Of a stretch of DNA of 64,000 nt, positions 8,612-18,552 are shown in pieces. Source of the stretch: Bilifractor porci. Its GTDB lineage: Bacteria > Bacillota > Clostridia > Lachnospirales > Lachnospiraceae. Under the pieces are notes generated by a model. The model made no database searches, had not been told where the DNA came from, and saw only the letters and a list, made by a program, of their open reading frames with translations. Positions within the stretch are counted from its first letter, which is position 1; each line of letters opens with the position of its first letter. The stretch lies in the NCBI RefSeq assembly GCF_009696005.1, contig NZ_VUMV01000005.1, positions 62,001 to 126,000 on the forward strand, given 5' to 3'. The position numbers and the translations under genes were made by a program.

Positions 8612-9964
8612 ATGAGTTCTATTTTAATAAAAAACGGAAGAATTCTGGATCCGGCAGTCGGAAGAGATGAGGTCGGCGATCTTTTTCTGAAGGACGGTGT
8701 GATCGCGGAACTGCCGGGCAGTCCTGCGGGAACAAAAGACGAAACGCGCGTCCGGGGGAAAAAGAATTCCGGAACAGTTTCGCTGCCGGAAGATACGGTG
8801 GTTCTGGATGCTTCCGGCTGCTATGTCATGCCCGGACTGATTGACATGCATGTTCATCTGCGGGATCCCGGACAAACCTGGAAGGAGGATGTCTCCAGCG
8901 GGTCCAGGGCCGCCGCCGCAGGGGGATTTACCACCATTGTGGCTATGCCGAACACAAGGCCGACGATCGATTCCCCGGACCGCGTGGATTATGTGCGGAA
9001 TAAGGCAGCGCATGTCGCGCCGGTTCATGTCCTGCAGGCCGGTTCTGTCACCAAAGGGCTGAAAGGCGAGGAGCTTTCGGATATCCGGGGCATGGCTGCA
9101 CACGGGATTCCGGCGATCAGCGAGGACGGCCGTTCCGTCATGAATGCCAGGCTCTGCAGGGAGGCAATGGAAATTGCCGCGGAGCTGCATCTGCCTTTTC
9201 TGGATCACTGTGAGGATGCCGCTCTGGTAAACGGAGGATGTGTGAACGAGGACAGCTTTTCCAGGAAAGAGCACCTGAAGGGAATATCCAATTCCGTGGA
9301 GGATGTGATAGCGGCACGGGATATTCTTCTGGCGGGAGAAACCGGGGCGCAGCTGCACCTGTGCCATTGCTCCACGAAACTCAGCTATCAGATGCTGAAG
9401 CGGGCAAAGGAGCAGGGCTTTTCTGTCAGCGGCGAGGTCTGCCCGCATCATTTTACACTTACAAGCGCGGACCGGATTCCGGGAGATACCAATTACAAGA
9501 TGAATCCGCCCCTCCGGACGGGGGAGGACAGGGAAGCGCTTCTCCAGGGGCTGGCGGACGGAACCTTTGAGGTGATCAGCACCGATCATGCGCCCCACAC
9601 GGCGGAGGAAAAACAGCAGCCCATGGACCGGGCGCCCTTTGGCATTGTCGGCCTGGAGACCTGTGTGCCGCTGACAGTCACGCAGCTCGTGAAAAAGGGC
9701 ATTCTGACGCCGCTGCAGATGGCGGAGAAGCTGAGCGGGAACCCGGCACGCCTGCTGCATCTGGAGGACAGAGGTTCCCTGGAGGCGGGGAAGGCGGCCG
9801 ATGTCACGATTATCAATCCGGAAGAGGAGTATTGCATTGACGCGGGAAAATTCTATTCGCGCGGGCGGAATACTCCCTTTGACGGAATGAAGGTCTCCGG
9901 CCGGGTCAGAGTTACCATCTGCGGGGGAAAAATCGTTTACCGTGATGGAAGGCTGTATGGCTGA
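8612..9964 (+). CDS. pyrC: Dihydroorotase
   Basis: 450 residues, ATG at 8612. It closes carbamoyl-aspartate to dihydroorotate, step 3 of pyrimidine synthesis. The amidohydrolase metal motif DMHVHLRDPGQ is present, with GFTTIVAMPNTRP, the later His ligands in LDHCED and LHLCHCS, and the Asp in STDHAPH. It is about 20-25 residues longer than the usual type I enzyme because of a polar insert near residues 35-55. First gene of the pyrC-F-K-D-E run. Dihydropyrimidinase-type amidohydrolases are a remote alternative, made unlikely by the operon. Confidence 0.97.
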   Translation: MSSILIKNGRILDPAVGRDEVGDLFLKDGVIAELPGSPAGTKDETRVRGKKNSGTVSLPEDTVVLDASGCYVMPGLIDMHVHLRDPGQTWKEDVSSGSRAAAAGGFTTIVAMPNTRPTIDSPDRVDYVRNKAAHVAPVHVLQAGSVTKGLKGEELSDIRGMAAHGIPAISEDGRSVMNARLCREAMEIAAELHLPFLDHCEDAALVNGGCVNEDSFSRKEHLKGISNSVEDVIAARDILLAGETGAQLHLCHCSTKLSYQMLKRAKEQGFSVSGEVCPHHFTLTSADRIPGDTNYKMNPPLRTGEDREALLQGLADGTFEVISTDHAPHTAEEKQQPMDRAPFGIVGLETCVPLTVTQLVKKGILTPLQMAEKLSGNPARLLHLEDRGSLEAGKAADVTIINPEEEYCIDAGKFYSRGRNTPFDGMKVSGRVRVTICGGKIVYRDGRLYG

Positions 9965-10054
9965 AGTTGCAGAAACGCAGACCGGCGCGGGTTTCGGAGC
10001 GCAGCAAAACAGAGAGACAGAGAAAAGGAAAAACAGAGATAAAGGAGACAGAAG

Positions 10055-10972
10055 ATGATAGACAGGCTGGTTAACCGGATCAAAAAGCTTCAGGCGCCGG
10101 TTGTCGTGGGACTGGACCCCATGCTTTCCTATGTGCCGGAACAGGTGCAGAAGAAGGCGTTTCAGGAATACGGAGAGACGCTGGAGGGGGCGGCGGAGGC
10201 CGTCTGGCAGTTTAATAAGGCGATTGTGGACGCTACCTGTGACCTGATTCCCGGAGTAAAGCCGCAGGCAGCCATGTATGAGCAGTTTGGGGTGCCGGGA
10301 ATGGCGGCGTTTGAAAAAACCGTTTCCTACTGCCAGTCCAAGGGATTGCTGGTCATCGGGGATATCAAGAGAGGTGACATCGGCTCTACCTCCGCGGCTT
10401 ACGCCGCGGGCCATCTGGGAAGCGTCCAGGTGGGGAGCAGAAGCCTGGAAGGGTTTCATGAGGATTTTGCCACTGTCAACCCCTACCTGGGCAGCGACGG
10501 CATCGAACCGTTCCTGCAGGTCTGCAGAGAGCATAAAAAGGGGATTTTTGTCCTGGTCAAGACATCCAATCCTTCCAGCGGGGAATTCCAGGACCAGCTG
10601 GTGGACGGCCGCCCGCTCTATGAACTGGTAGGGGAAAAGGTCGCGTCCTGGGGCGAGAGCTTCTGCGGTGAGGAGTACAGCTATGTGGGTGCTGTTGTGG
10701 GAGCAACCTATCCGGAAATGGGAAGGGTTCTCCGGAAAATCATGCCGAAGGCCTACATTCTCGTGCCCGGCTACGGCGCCCAGGGAGGCACGGCGGAAGA
10801 TTTGAAGCCGTTCTTTAATAAGGACGGGCTTGGAGCAGTTGTCAATTCTTCCAGAGGAATCATCTGTGCCTGGAAAAATGAAAAATATCAGAAATTCGGT
10901 CCGGAAAACTATGCGGATGCGAGCCGGCAGGCAGTTCTCGACATGATCGGGGATATCCGAAGCATCCTGTAA
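10055..10972 (+). CDS. pyrF: Orotidine-5'-phosphate decarboxylase (long type)
   Basis: 305 residues, ATG at 10055 after AAAGGAG. It decarboxylates OMP to UMP. VVVGLDPML near the N-terminus and the catalytic Lys/Asp cluster IGDIKRGDIGST are clear. At 305 residues it belongs to the longer (PyrF2-like) group found in many clostridia and actinobacteria, not the 230-residue E. coli type. It lies 90 bases after pyrC and 219 bases before pyrK; the second gap contains no convincing ORF. Confidence 0.96.
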   Translation: MIDRLVNRIKKLQAPVVVGLDPMLSYVPEQVQKKAFQEYGETLEGAAEAVWQFNKAIVDATCDLIPGVKPQAAMYEQFGVPGMAAFEKTVSYCQSKGLLVIGDIKRGDIGSTSAAYAAGHLGSVQVGSRSLEGFHEDFATVNPYLGSDGIEPFLQVCREHKKGIFVLVKTSNPSSGEFQDQLVDGRPLYELVGEKVASWGESFCGEEYSYVGAVVGATYPEMGRVLRKIMPKAYILVPGYGAQGGTAEDLKPFFNKDGLGAVVNSSRGIICAWKNEKYQKFGPENYADASRQAVLDMIGDIRSIL

Positions 10973-11191
10973 GAATCTGTACCCCGCAGGAGGACGGCGG
11001 CAGTTTTGAGGCTGCACGCCGCCCGGATAAGGGAGAACACCGGCAGTGAGCTGAAGACCTGCGCGGAGAAGGAAAAACACCTGCCGTGCTGCGGCTGCCG
11101 GGTGTGCAAAAGATGAATACGGCCGGTGGAGAGGCATCACCAGGGAAAGCCGTCGGGACAGACGGACAGAAAAAGAGGAGAGACGGCGGAT

Positions 11192-11977
11192 ATGAAGAAA
11201 AAAATAACGGCTCCTGTCTTAGAAAATAAAAAAATTGCGGACGGAATTTATGACATGACGCTGGATGTCCCGGAGATCGCGGAGCAGGCCGGGGCGGGGC
11301 AGTTTGTCAGCCTGTTCTGCGGGGACAGGAGCCGTCTGCTGCCGAGGCCGATCAGCCTGTGCGGGATTGACGCGGAAAAAGGAACCATCCGGCTGGTCTA
11401 CCGCGTTACGGGGAAACAGACCGGGACGGCGCAGATTGCGGAACGGAAGGCCGGAGATACCATAGAAGTCATGGGACCGCTGGGCAACGGTTTTCCGCTG
11501 GAGATGGCGGAAGGAAAAAAGGTGTTTCTGATCGGGGGCGGAATCGGCATCCCGCCCATGCTGGAAACCGCGCGCGTGCTGGCGGATAAAGCACAGGTGG
11601 AGAGCGTCCTCGGATGGAGAGATGCGGAAACCTTTCTCCGGGCGGAATTCGAGCCGTACGGGACAGTCATCGCTGCCACGGAGGACGGAAGCGTGGGCAC
11701 AAGGGGAAATGTACTGGATGCCATCCGGGAAAACGGGCTTTCCGCGGATCTTATTTTTGCCTGCGGGCCGCGGCCGATGCTGCGTGCGCTGAAGGAGTAT
11801 GCGGAAAAAAACAGTATTCCCTGCTATCTGTCCATGGAGGAGAGGATGGCCTGCGGGATCGGCGCCTGTCTTGCCTGCGTCTGCGAGACAACAGAGGTAG
11901 ACAGCCATTCCCATGTGAAAAACAGACGGGTCTGCAAGGACGGGCCGGTATTCGAGGCAGGCGAGGTGAAATTATGA
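11192..11977 (+). CDS. pyrK: Dihydroorotate dehydrogenase electron-transfer subunit
   Basis: 261 residues from the ATG at 11192, chosen for the AGAGGAGAG upstream; an earlier in-frame ATG at 11126 would add 22 unrelated residues. PyrK is the FAD/[2Fe-2S] partner that lets class 1B PyrD pass electrons to NAD+. Visible are the FAD-binding RPISLCGI, the NAD-binding GGGIGIPPML, and the C-terminal cluster cysteines in MACGIGACLACVC with a fourth in RRVCKDGPVF. The stop overlaps the ATG of pyrD (ATGA), as expected for subunits of one complex. Confidence 0.97.
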   Translation: MKKKITAPVLENKKIADGIYDMTLDVPEIAEQAGAGQFVSLFCGDRSRLLPRPISLCGIDAEKGTIRLVYRVTGKQTGTAQIAERKAGDTIEVMGPLGNGFPLEMAEGKKVFLIGGGIGIPPMLETARVLADKAQVESVLGWRDAETFLRAEFEPYGTVIAATEDGSVGTRGNVLDAIRENGLSADLIFACGPRPMLRALKEYAEKNSIPCYLSMEERMACGIGACLACVCETTEVDSHSHVKNRRVCKDGPVFEAGEVKL

Positions 11978-12888
11978 ATACGGAAAAGGATCTTACGGTA
12001 ACAATCGCCGGAGTGGAGCTGAAGAATCCGGTTATGACTGCTTCCGGAACATTCGGAAGCGGGGTGGAATACAGCGATTTTGTCGATCTCAACCGGCTGG
12101 GGGCAGTGGTTACCAAAGGCGTCTCCGATGTGCCCTGGGAGGGCAATCCGGTTCCGAGGGTCGCAGAGGTATACGGGGGCATGCTGAATGCCATCGGTCT
12201 GCAGAATCCCGGAGTGGAGGTGTTCTGCCGGAGGGATATCCCCTATCTGAAGCAGTTTGATACGAAAATTGTCGTTAATGTCTGCGGCCATACGGAACAG
12301 GAATATGTGCGGGTGGTGGACCGGCTGGCGGATGAGCCGGTGGATCTTCTGGAAATCAATATCTCCTGTCCCAATGTAAAGGCCGGGGGGATTACCTTTG
12401 GCACAAACCCGCGGGGAGTGGAGAATATCACCAGGGAATTAAAATGCCACGCAAAGCAGCCGCTGATCATGAAGCTGAGTCCCAATGTCACAGACATCGC
12501 CGAGATCGCCAGGGCGGCGGAGGCCGGAGGAGCGGACGCGGTTTCTCTGATCAATACCCTTACGGGGATGAAGATTGATGTGAACCGCAGGACCTTCGTC
12601 CTGGCCAACCGGACAGGGGGCATGTCCGGCCCGGCGGTTAAGCCGGTCGCTGTCCGGATGGTCTACCAGACGGCACAGGCGGTTCAGATTCCGGTGATCG
12701 GCATGGGGGGAATTGCCTCGGCGGAGGATGCCCTGGAATTTATTCTGGCAGGTGCCACGGCGGTTTCGGTCGGAACAGCAAACTTCTACGACCCGGAGGC
12801 CACAGTGAAGATTGCGGACGGGCTGGAGCGCTATCTGCAGGAGCAGAAGATAGACAGCATCCGGGAGCTCATCGGAGCGGTGCGGTAA
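11974..12888 (+). CDS. pyrD: Dihydroorotate dehydrogenase, catalytic subunit (class 1B)
   Basis: 304 residues from the ATG at 11974, overlapping pyrK; the frame is open further upstream but that part lies inside pyrK. It oxidises dihydroorotate to orotate with FMN. GVELKNPVMTASGTFG, the catalytic Cys in NISCPNVKAGG, and the phosphate-binding GMGGIASAEDALE are present. The Cys as active base, with pyrK next door, identifies class 1B (NAD-linked, cytosolic). Confidence 0.98.
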   Translation: MNTEKDLTVTIAGVELKNPVMTASGTFGSGVEYSDFVDLNRLGAVVTKGVSDVPWEGNPVPRVAEVYGGMLNAIGLQNPGVEVFCRRDIPYLKQFDTKIVVNVCGHTEQEYVRVVDRLADEPVDLLEINISCPNVKAGGITFGTNPRGVENITRELKCHAKQPLIMKLSPNVTDIAEIARAAEAGGADAVSLINTLTGMKIDVNRRTFVLANRTGGMSGPAVKPVAVRMVYQTAQAVQIPVIGMGGIASAEDALEFILAGATAVSVGTANFYDPEATVKIADGLERYLQEQKIDSIRELIGAVR

Positions 12889-12904
12889 GAGAAGAAAACT
12901 ATCC

Positions 12905-12979
12905 CGCAGAGAGGCAGAAGAATACAACAGCACAGAAGGGCAGAGAAATATCACAACGCAGAAAGGCAGAGGAATATGG
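12905..12979 (+). repeat. Three imperfect tandem copies of a ~25-base purine-rich unit before pyrE
   Basis: Units at about 12905-12929, 12930-12956 and 12957-12979 share GCAGA-A-GGCAGA-GAATA. Each unit carries a GGCAGAG-like weak ribosome-binding element, and the last one abuts the pyrE ATG. Confidence 0.6.
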
Positions 12980-13668
12980 AAGAATATAAAAAAGAGTTTA
13001 TCGGGTTCATGCTGGACAGCAAGGTGCTGAAATTCGGTGATTTTACGCTGAAAAGCGGACGCCGTTCTCCCTTTTTTATGAATGCGGGAGCCTATGTGAC
13101 GGGAACCCAGCTGCGCAGGCTCGGACAGTATTATGCGCGGGCGATACACGATCATTACGGCCTGGATTTTGACGTCCTTTTCGGACCGGCCTATAAAGGA
13201 ATTCCGCTTTCCGTTGTTACAGCTGCCGCAATCAGTGAGCTGTACGGGGTGGATGTCCGTTACTGCTCCAACCGTAAGGAGGCCAAGGACCATGGAGACG
13301 CCGGCATCCTTCTGGGAAGCAGGCTGAGGGACGGAGACAGGGTCGTTATCATCGAGGATGTCACCACGTCCGGAAAATCGATTGAGGAGACCTATCCGAT
13401 TCTTCAGGCGCAGGCAAAGGTGGATATCAAAGGACTGATCGTCTCCCTGAACCGCATGGAAAAGGGTCAGGGAAGCAGGAGCGCCCAGACGGAAATCCAT
13501 GAAAAATACGGATTTCCTGTCAACGCCATTGTAACCATGGCGGACGTCTGCGAGTATCTGGAGAATCAGGAGGGTCCGGACAGGATTCTTACGGATGACC
13601 TGAAGAGGGCAATCGCAGACTACTATGACCGGTATGCGGCAGAGGAATACAGGGGGCTCTTTCACTGA
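12976..13668 (+). CDS. pyrE: Orotate phosphoribosyltransferase
   Basis: 230 residues, ATG at 12976. It makes OMP from orotate and PRPP. The PRPP motif VVIIEDVTTSGKS is clear, and LFGPAYKGIPL and NRKEAKDHGD (catalytic loop with Lys/Asp/His) follow family pattern. Length fits the 210-230 residue enterobacterial-like type. The ribosome-binding site is weak (AGGCAGAGGA), within a tandem repeat. The stop overlaps the next ATG (TGATG). Confidence 0.97.
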   Translation: MEEYKKEFIGFMLDSKVLKFGDFTLKSGRRSPFFMNAGAYVTGTQLRRLGQYYARAIHDHYGLDFDVLFGPAYKGIPLSVVTAAAISELYGVDVRYCSNRKEAKDHGDAGILLGSRLRDGDRVVIIEDVTTSGKSIEETYPILQAQAKVDIKGLIVSLNRMEKGQGSRSAQTEIHEKYGFPVNAIVTMADVCEYLENQEGPDRILTDDLKRAIADYYDRYAAEEYRGLFH

Positions 13669-13985
13669 TGGCAAGACCCAGATATACATTTCTGAAGAAT
13701 AAAAATCTTCCGGATCTGAAGTGGTCGCTGCTTTTGTCCACAGTCTCGCTTGCGGTAATGGCCGTGCTTCTCCTGATATCCTTTTTCAGAAAGGGACAGG
13801 GCTTTGCGGCATCGGGAGCGTTCGGGCTGGGAGGATTTCTGCTGGCGCTCTATTCCTTTGTGACCAGTATGAGAATTCTTGTCAGAAGGCCGGAGCATCT
13901 GCGGCTTCCCGCCTTCTGCACCATCTATGCCGGAGGGCTTTTTATCGGCTGGCTTTCCCTGCTTCTGCTGGGACTGAACCAATAA
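13668..13985 (+). CDS. Small three-helix membrane protein coupled to pyrE
   Basis: 105 residues, ATG sharing one base with the pyrE stop. Hydrophobic segments lie at about residues 20-40, 47-68 and 82-102, with basic loops. I recall similar short proteins of unknown function (DUF6142-like) in Lachnospiraceae, but cannot confirm the assignment. The overlap means its translation depends on pyrE, which may be only a conserved gene order rather than a pyrimidine role. Confidence 0.65.
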   Translation: MARPRYTFLKNKNLPDLKWSLLLSTVSLAVMAVLLLISFFRKGQGFAASGAFGLGGFLLALYSFVTSMRILVRRPEHLRLPAFCTIYAGGLFIGWLSLLLLGLNQ

Positions 13986-14114
13986 AGCCCCGGAGCCGGC
14001 TGTATAGCGGACGGATTGATACAGTACCGGTTTTCCTGCCCGGAAGGAACGGGGACGCCGGAGGACAGACCCGGGATGAACGCACAGAAGGAAGTCCGGA
14101 AAAGGGGGAGAAGC

Positions 14115-16196
14115 TTGAGCGAACAGATTTTAACAGAGGAGCAGCAGGAGCGGAGATCTCTTGCGCTCGAACGGCTGAAGAGCATACCGGAGGAAACTAT
14201 TCTGCAGGAACCGTTCCTGGAATTTTTCCGCCGTGAGGCTCGTTTTTTGCTTTATACGGAGGAAATCCGGGAGACGCTGAAGAAAGAGAAAACCGCAGAG
14301 ACGGAACTCCGTGTACTGGAAGACAGGAATCAGAGACTGTACGGGGAACTTCTGCCGGAGCATTACGGCTCCTGCTGGGGAAATCCGGATTACGCGGCAG
14401 GACAGGCAGGTGTAAAGATGGGCCGGCTTCTGTCCTTTCTTTACGCGGAGCTGCGCGGCATGATTCCCTGCGCCTACGAGGACAGGCAGTGGGATATGCT
14501 GGTGATGACGGAGCTTTTTCTGGAGATCTACGGCCTGTTTGTCTCGGCCGCCGCGGACCGGCAGATTCCGGAAGAGGGCAGCGTACAGGACGCCCTGTAC
14601 TGGTACGTGATGGATTACAGCCGGGAAATGATGGACCAGAGAAACCGGGAAGCGCTGGATCCGGACGAGTCTTTTATCCGGGATCTGGTTATGCAGTCAG
14701 ATCTCACGGACATCCGTTATCTGTACCGGTTTGGGGAGTATGTCTCGGAAAATGAAAAGCAGCTCGCCGCGTTTCTGAATACTCTCTCCCAGGAGGAAAT
14801 CGATGCGATTGCGAATACCTGGACAGAGGGATACCGCATCGGGTTTGAGGTGCAGCGAAAAGAGATACGGAAAAAGAAAACGGTAAATGTCCGATATTCC
14901 CTCGGCTTTGAGAGGATTGTCCGGGCGGCGGTGCTTCGCTTCCGGAGTATGGGTCTGGAATCTGTGATCTACCGAGCCGCGTTTCATTCCGTGAATAAAC
15001 GCTCGCACCTGAGAATCGGATTTCTGGGTCCTCTCCCCAACCCTCAGTTTGAGTATGACCACCGGAATGACGCGGCCATTTATACCGACGAGCGTTTTAT
15101 CACCAGAAAGCTGCAGAATTTACAGAGCTCCTATGAGAGCAGAAAGGCCGAGGCGGCTGTGCACGGCGGCCCTGCCTGCATGGATACCTTCGGGGAACTG
15201 CCGTTTACGCCGGAGGCCAAGGAATCCTGCTGCCGTCTGAGCGCCGCGCAGCAGGCTCTCCAGGTCCGTTATCAGAATGAGTCCGGACAGATTGTGAACA
15301 GGTATATCCGCGGGGATGAGAGGAGTTTTACCATCATCGCCTACCCGGTGCCGGAAATCGGGAGCAGTTTTCCGGAAATCTTCCGGGAGACGGAAAAAAT
15401 CAATAACCTGGATTACCGGAAATATCAGAAGATTCAGCAGAAGCTGATTGACGTGCTGGATCAGGGCGTCTGCGTGCACATTCAGGGACGAAAGGGCAAC
15501 CGGACAGATCTTACCGTCGCCCTGCATCCGCTGGAAAACCCCGAAACGCAGACAAAATTTGAAAACTGTGTGGCAGACGTCAATATCCCGGTGGGAGAGG
15601 TCTTTACCTCTCCGGTTCTGAAAGGGACGAACGGCGTGCTGCATGTCAGCCGGGTCTATCTGGAGGACTTTCAGTTCCGGGACCTGTGCATCACGGTGAG
15701 AGACGGGATGACCGCGGATTATTCCTGCGCGAATTTTGAAAAAGAAGAGGACAACCGCCGCTTTATCGAAGAAAATATCCTGTACCATCATCCAGCTCTT
15801 CCCATGGGAGAGTTTGCTGTCGGGACAAACACGACAGCTTATCGGATGGCTGCCCGGTTCCATATCGCGGATAAGCTTCCGATTTTGATCGCGGAGAAGA
15901 TGGGACCGCATTTTGCCTTCGGGGACACCTGCTACAGCTGGCAGGAAGAGGTTCCGGTCTACAATCCGGACGGCAGGGAGATGATCGCCAGGGATAATGA
16001 AAAATCGCTGCTGCGGAAAACGGATCCGGGAAAGGCATATTTCGGCTGCCACACGGATATCACCATTCCGTATGAAGAGCTGGGACATATCCGCGTGATC
16101 CGTCCGGATGGAAGCATGATTCCGATTATCGAGGAAGGATATTTTGTCCTTCCCGGAACGGAGGAGCTGAATGAGCCGCTGAAGGGGCTGATCTGA
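14115..16196 (+). CDS. M29-type metallo-aminopeptidase with long N-terminal extension
   Basis: About 693 residues from a TTG at 14115 placed right after AAGGGGGAG; an ATG at 14076 (after GGAGG) is the main alternative and adds 13 residues. The C-terminal 380 residues carry the metal ligands of peptidase family M29 (AmpS/AmpT): Glu in VGEVFTSPV, Glu in GEFAVGTN, His and Tyr in EKMGPHFAFGDTCY, and His/Asp in CHTDITIPY. M29 enzymes remove N-terminal residues from peptides using two Co/Zn ions. The family is usually about 410 residues, so some 300 N-terminal residues (Glu-rich, helical) are extra and unrecognised. It stands alone between the pyr and pur operons. Confidence 0.85.
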   Translation: MSEQILTEEQQERRSLALERLKSIPEETILQEPFLEFFRREARFLLYTEEIRETLKKEKTAETELRVLEDRNQRLYGELLPEHYGSCWGNPDYAAGQAGVKMGRLLSFLYAELRGMIPCAYEDRQWDMLVMTELFLEIYGLFVSAAADRQIPEEGSVQDALYWYVMDYSREMMDQRNREALDPDESFIRDLVMQSDLTDIRYLYRFGEYVSENEKQLAAFLNTLSQEEIDAIANTWTEGYRIGFEVQRKEIRKKKTVNVRYSLGFERIVRAAVLRFRSMGLESVIYRAAFHSVNKRSHLRIGFLGPLPNPQFEYDHRNDAAIYTDERFITRKLQNLQSSYESRKAEAAVHGGPACMDTFGELPFTPEAKESCCRLSAAQQALQVRYQNESGQIVNRYIRGDERSFTIIAYPVPEIGSSFPEIFRETEKINNLDYRKYQKIQQKLIDVLDQGVCVHIQGRKGNRTDLTVALHPLENPETQTKFENCVADVNIPVGEVFTSPVLKGTNGVLHVSRVYLEDFQFRDLCITVRDGMTADYSCANFEKEEDNRRFIEENILYHHPALPMGEFAVGTNTTAYRMAARFHIADKLPILIAEKMGPHFAFGDTCYSWQEEVPVYNPDGREMIARDNEKSLLRKTDPGKAYFGCHTDITIPYEELGHIRVIRPDGSMIPIIEEGYFVLPGTEELNEPLKGLI

Positions 16197-16307
16197 GTAT
16201 GGACGGCATTCGGGAAATCTATTATGATAGGGCATAGACAACGTATTTTCTGAGGCGGTGAGCCCGGAAGAATCCCGTCATCCGGGAGGAAGGAAAAGGA
16301 GAAGAAA

Positions 16308-16814
16308 ATGGCTGAAGTTGGTATCGTAATGGGAAGCGATTCGGATATGGCCGTCATGGCAAAGGCGGCTGCAACGCTGGAGGAATTCGGAATTGACTAC
16401 GAGATGCGTATCATTTCCGCCCACAGGGAGCCGGAGGAGCTGGTAGCCTGGGCAAAAGGAGCGGCGGACAGAGGCATCCGCGTGATCATAGCGGGAGCCG
16501 GGATGGCAGCAGCCCTGCCGGGAATGGTTGCGGCGCTGTTCCCGCTTCCGGTGATCGGAGTCCCGATGAGCTCAAAGGCGCTTGGAGGAACAGACGCCCT
16601 GTATTCGATTGTGCAGATGCCCTCCGGAATCCCGGTTGCCACGGTGGCTGTTGACGGGGCAAAGAACGCGGCTATTCTTGCCGCCAGGATTCTTGCTGTT
16701 TCCGATCCGGAACTGCTTCAGAAAGTGATTGCGTACGGAGAAGAGGGCCGCAGGGGAGTTGTGGCCAAGGATGAGAAGCTTCAGAAGGTCGGATATAAAA
16801 ATTACAATGCCTGA
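16308..16814 (+). CDS. purE: N5-carboxyaminoimidazole ribonucleotide mutase
   Basis: 168 residues, ATG at 16308 after AAAAGGAG. Class I PurE moves the carboxyl group of N5-CAIR to give [26 protein letters not shown] (catalytic His) and [11 protein letters not shown] are standard. It is the first gene of a pur group that lacks purK, purC, purF, purH and purL within the window. The 110-base leader has no recognisable purine riboswitch core. Confidence 0.97.
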   Translation: MAEVGIVMGSDSDMAVMAKAAATLEEFGIDYEMRIISAHREPEELVAWAKGAADRGIRVIIAGAGMAAALPGMVAALFPLPVIGVPMSSKALGGTDALYSIVQMPSGIPVATVAVDGAKNAAILAARILAVSDPELLQKVIAYGEEGRRGVVAKDEKLQKVGYKNYNA

Positions 16815-16873
16815 ATGGGATGATAAAAGTATGTGGCCTGCGCTGAGGGTCAGGACAGAAAACGGGAGGTATT

Positions 16874-17899
16874 ATGGATTACAGAAATGCAGGAGTAGAT
16901 ATTGAGGCCGGATATAAGTCCGTGGAGCTGATGAAACAGTATGTGAAAACGACGGCCCGCCCTGAAATGCTGGGCGGTCTCGGCGGATTTTCCGGTGCTT
17001 TTTCCATGGAAGGCTTTAAGAGCATGGAAAAACCCACACTGGTTTCCGGAACAGACGGCGTGGGAACGAAGCTGAAGCTGGCTTTTCTGATGAATAAGCA
17101 TGATACGGTCGGCATTGACTGTGTGGCCATGTGTGTAAATGACATTGCCTGCGCCGGCGGAGAGCCTCTTTTCTTTCTGGATTATATCGCCTGCGGGAAG
17201 AATTATCCGGAGAAGATCGCGGAAATTGTCAAAGGAGTCGCGGACGGCTGCCGCCAGGCAGGCGCTGCCCTGATCGGCGGCGAGACTGCCGAGATGCCGG
17301 GATTTTACCCGCAGGACGAGTACGATCTGGCAGGCTTTGCCGTTGGAATTGTAGATGAAAAGGATATGATCACCGGAGCGGATCTGGAGCCGGGAGATAC
17401 CCTGGTCGGACTGGCCTCCTCCGGGGTGCACAGCAACGGATTCTCCCTTGTACGGAAAATATTTGATATGACGCAGGAATCTCTGGATACCTATTATCCG
17501 GAGCTGGACGGTAAACTGGGAGATGTCCTTCTGGTTCCGACGAAAATTTATGTCAGGGCGCTGAAAAATATCAGGCTTTCCGGCGTCCGGATTCATGCCT
17601 GCAGCCATATCACGGGCGGCGGATTCTATGAAAACGTCCCGCGCATGCTGAAAGATGGCGTCTGCGCAAAAATAGACAAAAACAGTTATCCGGTCCCGCC
17701 CATCTTCCGGCTGATGGCCCAAAAGGGCGAGGTGGAAGAAAAGGTCATGTACAATACCTACAATATGGGTATCGGCATGGTGCTGGCAGTCCGCCCGGAG
17801 GATGTGGAAAAAACCATGCAGGCTGCCCGTGATGCCGGGGAGTATCCTTATGTAATCGGAAAAATCGAGGAAGGACAAAAGGGAGTAATCTTATGCTGA
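16874..17899 (+). CDS. purM: Phosphoribosylformylglycinamidine cyclo-ligase (AIR synthetase)
   Basis: 341 residues, ATG at 16874 after GGGAGG. It closes FGAM to AIR with ATP. The PurM/ThiL/SelD-type fold is marked by [36 protein letters not shown] and [14 protein letters not shown]. The last codons overlap purN by seven bases, so the pair is translationally coupled. Confidence 0.98.
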   Translation: MDYRNAGVDIEAGYKSVELMKQYVKTTARPEMLGGLGGFSGAFSMEGFKSMEKPTLVSGTDGVGTKLKLAFLMNKHDTVGIDCVAMCVNDIACAGGEPLFFLDYIACGKNYPEKIAEIVKGVADGCRQAGAALIGGETAEMPGFYPQDEYDLAGFAVGIVDEKDMITGADLEPGDTLVGLASSGVHSNGFSLVRKIFDMTQESLDTYYPELDGKLGDVLLVPTKIYVRALKNIRLSGVRIHACSHITGGGFYENVPRMLKDGVCAKIDKNSYPVPPIFRLMAQKGEVEEKVMYNTYNMGIGMVLAVRPEDVEKTMQAARDAGEYPYVIGKIEEGQKGVILC

Positions 17900-18537
17900 A
17901 TCTTGTCGTTCTGGTATCCGGAGGCGGCACAAACCTGCAGGCGGTTCTGGACGCCATAGACAGCGGAAAAATCAGGAATGCCCGTGTGGCTGCCGTAATC
18001 AGCAACAATCCCAAAGCCTATGCCCTGGAGAGGGCAAGGAAACATGGAATTGAAGCGGTCTGCGTCAGCCCGGGCCGGTTTTCCGCCCGCTGTGATTTTG
18101 AGAAAGCCCTGCTGGAAAAGGTAAAGGGTTACCGTCCGGATCTTGTCGTGCTTGCGGGATGTCTGGTTGTAATACCGCCGGAGATGGTGGAGGCATTTCC
18201 GAACCGCATCATCAATATCCACCCGTCGCTGATCCCGTCTTTCTGCGGAACCGGATTCTACGGATTAAAACCCCACGAGGCAGTGCTGAAAAGAGGCTGC
18301 CGGGTAACCGGGGCTACCGTACATTTTGTGGATGCGGGAACGGATTCCGGACCGATTATTCTCCAGAAGGCTGTATATGTACAGGAGGGGGATACACCGG
18401 AAATTCTCCAGCGGCGCGTCATGGAAGAGGCGGAGTGGAAGATTATGCCGGAGGCAATCAACCTGATCGCGGAGGGAAGAGTTTCGGTTGAAAACGGAAA
18501 AGTAAAAATAAAAGATTATACCTACGGAACGGTCTGA
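17893..18537 (+). CDS. purN: Phosphoribosylglycinamide formyltransferase
   Basis: 214 residues, ATG at 17893. It formylates GAR using 10-formyl-THF. The N-terminal [12 protein letters not shown], the catalytic Asn/His of [11 protein letters not shown] and the Asp in [11 protein letters not shown] are in place. Length is normal. purM overlaps its start, and purD follows 15 bases later. Confidence 0.98.
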   Translation: MLNLVVLVSGGGTNLQAVLDAIDSGKIRNARVAAVISNNPKAYALERARKHGIEAVCVSPGRFSARCDFEKALLEKVKGYRPDLVVLAGCLVVIPPEMVEAFPNRIINIHPSLIPSFCGTGFYGLKPHEAVLKRGCRVTGATVHFVDAGTDSGPIILQKAVYVQEGDTPEILQRRVMEEAEWKIMPEAINLIAEGRVSVENGKVKIKDYTYGTV

Positions 18538-18552
18538 AAAAAGGAGGCACAA

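Noticed and set aside
8624-11140. An 838-codon open frame on the minus strand opposite pyrC-pyrF
   Set aside because: It runs through two clear enzymes on the plus strand, has no membrane, catalytic or family motif, and results from the GC-biased codon use of the real genes.
10973-11191. Possible small gene between pyrF and pyrK
   Set aside because: No start with a ribosome-binding site and no coherent frame; only a GC-rich spacer.
16197-16307. Purine riboswitch or PRPP-type leader before purE
   Set aside because: The three-way-junction core sequences of purine riboswitches are absent.
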